Below, piece by piece: positions 58,861-64,000 of a DNA stretch of 64,000 nt. The stretch's first letter is position 1. Every line of letters begins with the position of its first letter. The translations under genes and the position numbers were made by a program. Source of the stretch: Rhodococcus sp. RD6.2 (GTDB lineage: Bacteria > Actinomycetota > Actinomycetes > Mycobacteriales > Mycobacteriaceae); contig NZ_CVQP01000013.1 in NCBI RefSeq assembly GCF_001040705.1, positions 1-64,000 of the forward strand, read 5' to 3'. A model generated the notes under the pieces. The model ran no database searches. It was not told the origin of the DNA and worked only from the letters and a program-made list of their open reading frames with translations.

Positions 58861-59718
58861 ATGTCCGAAGACTTCCTTCTCGACGACGATCTCGACCTGG
58901 ACTCCCTCGACGACGACGAGGTCCAGCCCGAGCCGGCATTCGAGTCGGTCGAAGAGTGGGTGAGCGGCTACCTCGCAGTGGTGGTGAACAGGAACATCTC
59001 CACCCAGCCGGGTCGCGGCCTCTCCTGGGACGCGCGGTGGTGGCGCCATCCGGAGGTTGTTGCCCGGCTGACGGCGCTGTGGTGGGCGTTCGAGGGAGCC
59101 CGCGAGCGCAGCAGTGAGGACCGGTCCGCGATGTCCGGGTGGTGGGTCGATCACTGCGAGCCACACCTGCGGGTGCTGCTCGATAGCGAATCCGGGCCGA
59201 TGAGCGGCGCCCGGCAGGACGGAACCTGGTTCGGCCACCCTCCCCTGGGTTACGAGCCGCCCGAGGCGGATTGGGTCGCGGACGACTTCGCGGATCTCCC
59301 GGCCGCGCGACCGGAGCCGGTCGGGAAGGATGCCGACGAGCTGCCGCCGGCGGCGTTCACGAGTCTCGAGGAGTTCGTCGAGCACTTCTTCTGCCGGGTC
59401 ATCAGCCGCAAGATCGACCCGTCACCCGGGCACGGCCTTGCCTGGGACCGGTACTGGTGGCGACACCAGGAAGTGGTGTCACGGCTGACTGCGCTGTGGT
59501 GGGCGTTCGAGGACGCCCGCGCATCATCGGGGACCGACGCGGCAGCGATGTCGAACTGGTGGATCCGCCACTGCGACCCGCACCTGCGGGTGCTGCTCGA
59601 CGGTGAAACCGGACCGATGAGCCACGCGACCACCAACGGAACTTGGCGCGGACACCGGCTGCTCGCGGTCGATGAACCGCCGGAAGGATGGGTCAGGCCG
59701 AGTTACCTGACGCCGTGA
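58861..59718 (+). CDS. tandem DUF4913 protein
   Basis: 285 aa, ribosome site AAGGAG. Two DUF4913 copies, about residues 25-135 and 165-280, each with WWRHxEVVxRLTALWWAFE, a MSxWWxxHCxPHLRVLL and a GPMS segment. DUF4913 is common beside TraG/VirD4 genes on actinobacterial plasmids; usually one copy is present. It is the last gene before a strong terminator. Confidence 0.85.
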   Translation: MSEDFLLDDDLDLDSLDDDEVQPEPAFESVEEWVSGYLAVVVNRNISTQPGRGLSWDARWWRHPEVVARLTALWWAFEGARERSSEDRSAMSGWWVDHCEPHLRVLLDSESGPMSGARQDGTWFGHPPLGYEPPEADWVADDFADLPAARPEPVGKDADELPPAAFTSLEEFVEHFFCRVISRKIDPSPGHGLAWDRYWWRHQEVVSRLTALWWAFEDARASSGTDAAAMSNWWIRHCDPHLRVLLDGETGPMSHATTNGTWRGHRLLAVDEPPEGWVRPSYLTP

Positions 59719-59720
59719 AC

Positions 59721-59767
59721 AAATGACTGTGCCCCCGCTCCGGGCCGGAGCGGGGGCACAGTCATTT
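59721..59767. terminator. very strong terminator of the transfer operon
   Basis: A perfect 22-bp stem (59721-59742 with 59746-59767) and a 3-base loop, directly after the DUF4913 gene. Confidence 0.9.
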
Positions 59768-60236
59768 CCGAATCAGTGCGCCTCACGTCCGACATGTCCG
59801 GACGGGCCACACCATCGTGGCCTCCATGTTTGACACTTCCTCGCCAGTCGCCCCGCGCGGAAATTCGAGAGAAAATGATCACGCCATTAATTGCAAAATA
59901 GGACGTTAATTACATAGACATTAAACGGCAGCTTCTACAGAGATTTTATACAAGGTTCTACAGACTCGGCACGGCCGAAAAATCATCACACAGTTGACGG
60001 GATCTGTAAAAATCAGATCGGATTTCTGTAGTGAGGTCTACAACCGTCCTGACCTGCGGAAGTGTCTGACACTTCCCGACCCGAGGGGCGGCAGCCGGCG
60101 GCACCAAGACGGAATTGCGGACCGCTTGCAGGAATTGCAGACGGCGTGTAGCTTAATTCCTGCCTTCCCCTCTCGATGCGAACACGAGACGTCGGCGCTC
60201 ACTCGGAGCGCCACGAGAGAAAGGAAGGTGGCCAGT
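59768..60236. other. AT-rich gene-free region with repeats; candidate oriT or origin
   Basis: About 470 bases without a gene, clearly poorer in GC than the rest. Repeats: TTCTACAGA (about 59933 and 59962) with inverted TCTGTA (about 60004 and 60025) and GTCTACA; GACACTTCC (about 59829 and 60067); GGAATTGC twice (60112-60140). It separates the convergent transfer operon and helicase side and lies next to a hydrophobic miniprotein. Confidence 0.5.
60126..60154 (+). promoter_or_regulatory. possible promoter of the 33-aa protein
   Basis: TTGCAG (60126-60131), 17 bases, TAGCTT (60149-60154), with GTG just before the -10 as in the 21503 and 30328 promoters. A leader hairpin (GGCGCTC/GAGCGCC) follows at about 60193. 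Confidence 0.35.
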
Positions 60237-60338
60237 ATGGACCCCAGGAAGAAGAAGCGACCCTGGCAGAGAAAGATTGATTTCTCTCTCATTGCCAGGG
60301 TCGTCATCTACGTGGTGATTCAACTGTTCATTGGCTAG
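60237..60338 (+). CDS. 33-aa membrane miniprotein
   Basis: ATG 60237 follows AGGAAGG. The product is MDPRKKKRPWQRKID followed by a hydrophobic helix FSLIARVVIYVVIQLF, so a basic cytoplasmic head on one membrane span. It may be a small membrane regulator or a type I toxin-like peptide; the structured AT-rich leader upstream would fit either. Function unknown. Confidence 0.6.
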   Translation: MDPRKKKRPWQRKIDFSLIARVVIYVVIQLFIG

Positions 60339-60366
60339 TTCGCATCGAATCCATCGGTGCGGCGAG

Positions 60367-60398
60367 GGGGGCATCCAGGGTCGCATCCTGGGTGTCCC
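60367..60398. terminator. possible terminator between convergent genes
   Basis: An imperfect stem around CCAGG/CCTGG with GGGG/CCCC flanks, between the miniprotein and the helicase gene. Confidence 0.35.
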
Positions 60399-60441
60399 CA
60401 CTAGTCCTGTCTCGGACCATACACGAACCGATGTGGACGTT

Positions 60442-63400
60442 CTACAGGCTGTGACCTCCGTCCTTGCCGTGGTCACGGTCGGGTTCGGTGGAGTGCGGCG
60501 GCGTCCGGTCTCGGTCGCTGCTGGTGTTCCGCTGGTTGTGGAGCGTGGTCCGGATGTCGTTCGTCGGCTCGGCGGCCCGGGTGGTGGTGGCGTCCCGGCC
60601 AGTGGCGGCGTCGGCTCCTTGGGTCTCCTTCTCGAACTTCTCGAGTGCGCCCGTCGCGGCGTACCGGGCGGAGTCTCGACGGTCTTCGAAGTTGCTGGCG
60701 ATTCGTCCGTCACCGGTCCAGGCAACCCAGTGCCAGGCGCGGTCGGTCCACTCGATGCTGGCGCCCTCCTGGCCGCTGTCACGGTCGGCGCCGAACTGGA
60801 AGCGAGATCCGTCCGCGGACTTCGGCTTCCACGGATCGTTGGCACGCTGCTCCTCCCGCTCGGTAGCGCCGGCTGCCCATGCCGCGGATGTCGCGGCCAT
60901 CCGCTCGGGGACCGCTGCGCGGAGCGCGGCCTGGCTCAGACCTTCCTCATGGGCGTGGCCGGGGGTGGCGTTGAGGTCGAGAGTCCACTTCTCGTAGAGC
61001 CCTTCAGACCGCCGGCGGTCGGTCTCATGACCACGTGCAGCGAGGGCCTGTGGCGAGTTCTCGCGGGCGTTGACCTCGGCCTTGAGCTCAGCCAGTTCGT
61101 AGCGCGCCCGGGAGAGTTCCTCGGACTTGGCGAACTCGACGTCCGGGATCGCGGCGAGTTCCTCTCGGCGAGCTGAGGCGCGGACGATCTGCTCGTGACC
61201 GCTCGCCGCCTTCTCCGGCAGGTCTTTCACGAGGTTGCGGACCTGCTGGATGATGCCGCGGGCTGCGGTGGCACTGCCCATCGCCTCGACGACCTTGTTG
61301 TGCTCGATGTAGCGGTGTCCGCCCGGGGTGACGGACAGTTGCAGGGCATCGCCGGACTTCATCGCACGTCCGGTGATCGTGATGCCGCCGACGTCGAACA
61401 TGTCGATCGGCTTGTCGTTCTTGACCGTGCGGGCGTCGATGTACTTGGACCTCAACAGGGCCTGCAGGGCGTCGACGAGTGATTCGCTGTCGTTGTCGGC
61501 GATCGCGGTGCCGCCGACGGTGATGGTGCGTTGGCCACGGTCCTCGATCGCGAGCCACGCTTCGGCATTGACCGCGTGCGCGTCGAGCTGGGGGAGTGCG
61601 GCGTCGAGACGCTGCACGGTGCGGTCGAGGCGCTCGATCGCGCTGTGCCGCGAGGCGTTGCCGTTGGCGATCATCGCCTGCTCGGATTCGAGTCCCCCGA
61701 CGAATGACTCCTGCTCGACGAGCTGGACGTAGACGGGGTCACCGGTGGCCGCGGCCTTGGTTTGCGCTGCGGAGAGGGCGATCTCACCTCCGATGTCCTC
61801 GAGGACGTCGGGGACGTGGGCACTGCGGAGCTGCTGAGCACCGGCGTCCTTGCGTTCGATGATCTGCCACATCACCGCGTCGTACGATCCGCGGGCAACG
61901 ATGTTGACGACGTCGACTTCCTGGTGGACGTTGCCCTGCCGGATGATCCGACCGAATCGTTGACGCATGTCGGCCGGAGTCCATGCCGGGTCCATCGAGA
62001 TCAGCTGCTTGAGCAGCCGTTGTGCGTTGACGCCGGTGCCGAGCATCGGGGTCGAGCCGATCAGTACCCGAACCCGTCCGGCGCGACAGTCGGCGAACAG
62101 TTCCTGCTTCTGCCGGGGTGACCGGTAGTCGTGGATGAACGCGACCTCATTCCTGTTCATGCCTCGCGCCACGAGTTCGCTACGGAGCTGGTTGTAGAGG
62201 TCGTCTCCTCCGACGGCTCCGGCCGTCGGCGTTCCTCGGTCGCAGAACACCATCTGGAACACCCCGTGCACGTCGGGCCCGTACCGGTCACCAGGGGTGA
62301 ACATGTCGAGATGGTCGCTGTGTGTGCGCCAGATGAGGTCGGCCGCCACGACGATCCGGTCGTGCTCGGGATCCGGTTTGGGCAGGCCGGCCAGGGTCGG
62401 GTGCAGGGACGCGTTGCGGCCGTCGTTGGCGATCTTGAGGGCGTTGTCGATGTGCATCGTCTTGCCGGTGGTGGCGGCCATGCGGTCGTCGAGGTCGAAC
62501 ATGGCGTCTCGCACGATCGGGGCGAGTTCGAACTCGACGACGATCGGCTTGCCTGTGCGCATTTGCGGCAGTTCAACGGGGATCTGGTCTTCGGTGACGA
62601 CGTCGCGGAACTGGTCGATCATCGACGAGAGCTGGCCGAGGTTCTGATACTCGGCCATGCGGGAAACCGGCCGCAGCGAGGTGCTGGTGGAGTTCATCTC
62701 CACGCTGGTGCGCTGTTTGGCGAAGGTTTGTGCCCAGGCGTCGATGTGCTCGACGCCAGCGGCGGCAAGCAGATCGGGCCGTAGGAAGCGGTTCATCACC
62801 CACAGCTCGGAGATGGAGTTCACCATCGGTGTTCCGGTGGCGAAGGCGATCGCCTTCGCCGGAGCATCCGGCCGGCCGGCCTCGACGTTGCGCAGGAAGG
62901 CGCGGTCACGGAGGTAACGAGCCTTCATCTCCATGTCACTTGCCCGCTGGGAACCGTTGACGACGCTCAGATCACCGCTGTTGGAGGCACGCGCCAGGTT
63001 CTTGTAGTAGTGCGCCTCGTCGACCCAGATGAAGTCACAGCCGGACTGCTCGAACGTCAGCCCCACGTCAGTGGCTTTCGACTGAACAAGCGTGCGCTGC
63101 TTCTCTTCTTCGCGCTTGATCGCCTTCTCGATCTCCTTGATCGAGTGATCGCTGCCGCCGTCCTTGGCGAACTCGAGTCCTTCCCGGAGCTCCATCAGAC
63201 GGGTGTTGATGTACTCGAGCTCGGTTTCCTTGGTGACCCCGATCATCTTGAACACGGACTCGGGCACGATCACCACGTCCCAGTCGGTGACCGCGGTCTG
63301 CCCGAGGAACCGTTGCCGGTCTCGGAAGCCGTCGAGGTCGCCGCCGACGAGGATCTTCGCAGCGGGGTAGGCGTCGCGAAACTCGGTGGCCCACTGGTCC

Positions 63401-64000
63401 ACCAGGTGATTCGGCGCGACCACCCAGGGCTGCTTCACCTGCCCGAGTCGGCGCATCTCCATGCAGGCGATGGTGATGGTGAGGGTCTTTCCGGATCCGA
63501 CGCAGTGGTCGAGCAGAATCGTCTCGCCGTGCAGCAAGCGCTCGATCGCGCGCCGTTGATACGGGTACGGGTTGAACTTCTCGGTGTTCAGTCCGGGGTA
63601 CTGCCGGCGGGTGGTGTCGAACTGCGGGGTGACGAAGCGGTTGAACCGCTCGTTGTAGGCGGTCTTGAGGTGCTCGTACCGCTCGGGTTTCGCCCAGAGC
63701 CACTGCACGAACCGTTCCTCCAACTTCACTGCCCGGTTGCGCAGGTCGTTGGTGTGCTGCGGGTGAAAGCGCGGCTTGGGCTGCCTGAGCAGTTCTTCCT
63801 CGGTCTTCTGGACCTCGACCGCCTTGTTGTTGGCGATCGTCTCGAACAGGGCCACCCCGTCCGCGCGGCCGGGGATGCCCCAGGTGTCGTTGAAACCGTT
63901 CTCCGCGTCTTCCCAGTTCCTAGGCTGGTGGATCCGCATCTTCCAGGACGCGTTGATCGGTGCGTACGAGACCTCGACGTCGTCGATCGGGACGCCAAAT
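60442..64000 (-). CDS. large DEAD/SNF2-type helicase of plasmid DNA metabolism (5' end outside window)
   Basis: 1,185 residues are visible; the frame is open to the window edge, so the start is missing. Helicase domain 1 has Walker A HCVGSGKTLTI and DEAH-type DEAHYYKNL; domain 2 has RVLIGSTPMLGTGVNAQ and motif VI MRQRFGRIIRQGN. A long helical C terminus follows. Giant proteins of this group, often with an N-terminal DNA-methylase-like domain, occur on conjugative plasmids and phages of actinobacteria. It probably acts on transferred or incoming DNA. The missing N terminus may hold the methylase. Confidence 0.85.
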   Translation of the reverse strand, partial: FGVPIDDVEVSYAPINASWKMRIHQPRNWEDAENGFNDTWGIPGRADGVALFETIANNKAVEVQKTEEELLRQPKPRFHPQHTNDLRNRAVKLEERFVQWLWAKPERYEHLKTAYNERFNRFVTPQFDTTRRQYPGLNTEKFNPYPYQRRAIERLLHGETILLDHCVGSGKTLTITIACMEMRRLGQVKQPWVVAPNHLVDQWATEFRDAYPAAKILVGGDLDGFRDRQRFLGQTAVTDWDVVIVPESVFKMIGVTKETELEYINTRLMELREGLEFAKDGGSDHSIKEIEKAIKREEEKQRTLVQSKATDVGLTFEQSGCDFIWVDEAHYYKNLARASNSGDLSVVNGSQRASDMEMKARYLRDRAFLRNVEAGRPDAPAKAIAFATGTPMVNSISELWVMNRFLRPDLLAAAGVEHIDAWAQTFAKQRTSVEMNSTSTSLRPVSRMAEYQNLGQLSSMIDQFRDVVTEDQIPVELPQMRTGKPIVVEFELAPIVRDAMFDLDDRMAATTGKTMHIDNALKIANDGRNASLHPTLAGLPKPDPEHDRIVVAADLIWRTHSDHLDMFTPGDRYGPDVHGVFQMVFCDRGTPTAGAVGGDDLYNQLRSELVARGMNRNEVAFIHDYRSPRQKQELFADCRAGRVRVLIGSTPMLGTGVNAQRLLKQLISMDPAWTPADMRQRFGRIIRQGNVHQEVDVVNIVARGSYDAVMWQIIERKDAGAQQLRSAHVPDVLEDIGGEIALSAAQTKAAATGDPVYVQLVEQESFVGGLESEQAMIANGNASRHSAIERLDRTVQRLDAALPQLDAHAVNAEAWLAIEDRGQRTITVGGTAIADNDSESLVDALQALLRSKYIDARTVKNDKPIDMFDVGGITITGRAMKSGDALQLSVTPGGHRYIEHNKVVEAMGSATAARGIIQQVRNLVKDLPEKAASGHEQIVRASARREELAAIPDVEFAKSEELSRARYELAELKAEVNARENSPQALAARGHETDRRRSEGLYEKWTLDLNATPGHAHEEGLSQAALRAAVPERMAATSAAWAAGATEREEQRANDPWKPKSADGSRFQFGADRDSGQEGASIEWTDRAWHWVAWTGDGRIASNFEDRRDSARYAATGALEKFEKETQGADAATGRDATTTRAAEPTNDIRTTLHNQRNTSSDRDRTPPHSTEPDRDHGKDGGHSL

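Noticed and set aside
56868-58862. Minus-strand ORF of about 660 codons
   Set aside because: Antisense shadow of the VirD4-like gene; Arg/His-rich composition with no domains.
1-64000. tRNA, rRNA or CRISPR loci
   Set aside because: None noticed by eye; a covariance-model scan was not possible, so absence is not proven.

Overview
The window is high-GC DNA with many GTG starts, tight ATGA/GTGA gene overlaps and leaderless-looking promoters. It reads as part of a large conjugative plasmid, or an integrated relative of one, from a mycolate actinomycete (Rhodococcus, Gordonia, Nocardia or a close relative). The basis is a ParA partition locus, a replication-initiator-like gene, an 18-kb type IV secretion (conjugation) operon with actinobacterial components (SCO6880-like, VirB4, VirB6, VirD4, a cutinase-family protein), two complete transposons and many small plasmid-type proteins. 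No rRNA, tRNA or CRISPR array was seen. No relaxase or integrase lies inside the window, so genus and replicon type are inferences.

Layout. 1-2870: ends of unknown genes, a candidate toxin-antitoxin pair with a nucleotidyltransferase (605-1755), and a membrane protein with near-perfect internal repeats (1888-2865). 2880-11083: a Tn552-like transposon with ~81-bp inverted repeats, an ATPase/transposase/resolvase module, and a metal cargo of a CmtR-like repressor, a P1B-type ATPase, LspA, a DUF3703 protein, MerB and MerR. 11084-17100: small accessory genes, including two divergent membrane-anchored pentapeptide-repeat paralogues and a secreted protein with a decayed second copy of part of it. 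17300-23290: minus-strand accessory genes, including a serine recombinase lacking its catalytic serine, a protein with only a DnaB N-terminal domain, a glutaredoxin-like protein, zinc-ribbon and membrane proteins. 23324-30305: a complete Tn3-family transposon with a perfect 5-bp target duplication (TGGTG), carrying a TetR/MFS efflux pair and a universal stress protein. It has split a promoter from its gene.

30306-36915: replication and partition core on the minus strand: RHH protein, Rep-like protein, a conserved 389-aa protein, a highly structured intergenic region, a TAGC/GCTA iteron cluster, ParA, an RHH partner, a DUF2637 membrane protein and a YdiL-like HTH protein. 37147-41348: a control cassette of ImmA/IrrE peptidase, multi-TM membrane protein and stand-alone CYP102-like P450, facing two HTH proteins. 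41489-59718: the transfer operon. 59721-60236: AT-rich repeat-bearing intergenic DNA, a candidate origin of transfer or replication. 60237-64000: a 33-aa membrane miniprotein and the 3' part of a large DEAD/SNF2-type helicase gene that runs out of the window.

How it may work together: the Rep and Par genes would maintain the replicon, and the transfer operon would build an envelope channel with its own wall-degrading enzyme. The peptidase/membrane protein/P450/HTH cassette sits directly upstream of the transfer operon and shares a promoter box with it. This resembles the ImmR-ImmA anti-repressor switch of ICEBs1 with an added lipid-oxidising enzyme and membrane protein, possibly a signal-responsive control of conjugation. 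That last point is inference and is the most interesting hypothesis in the window.
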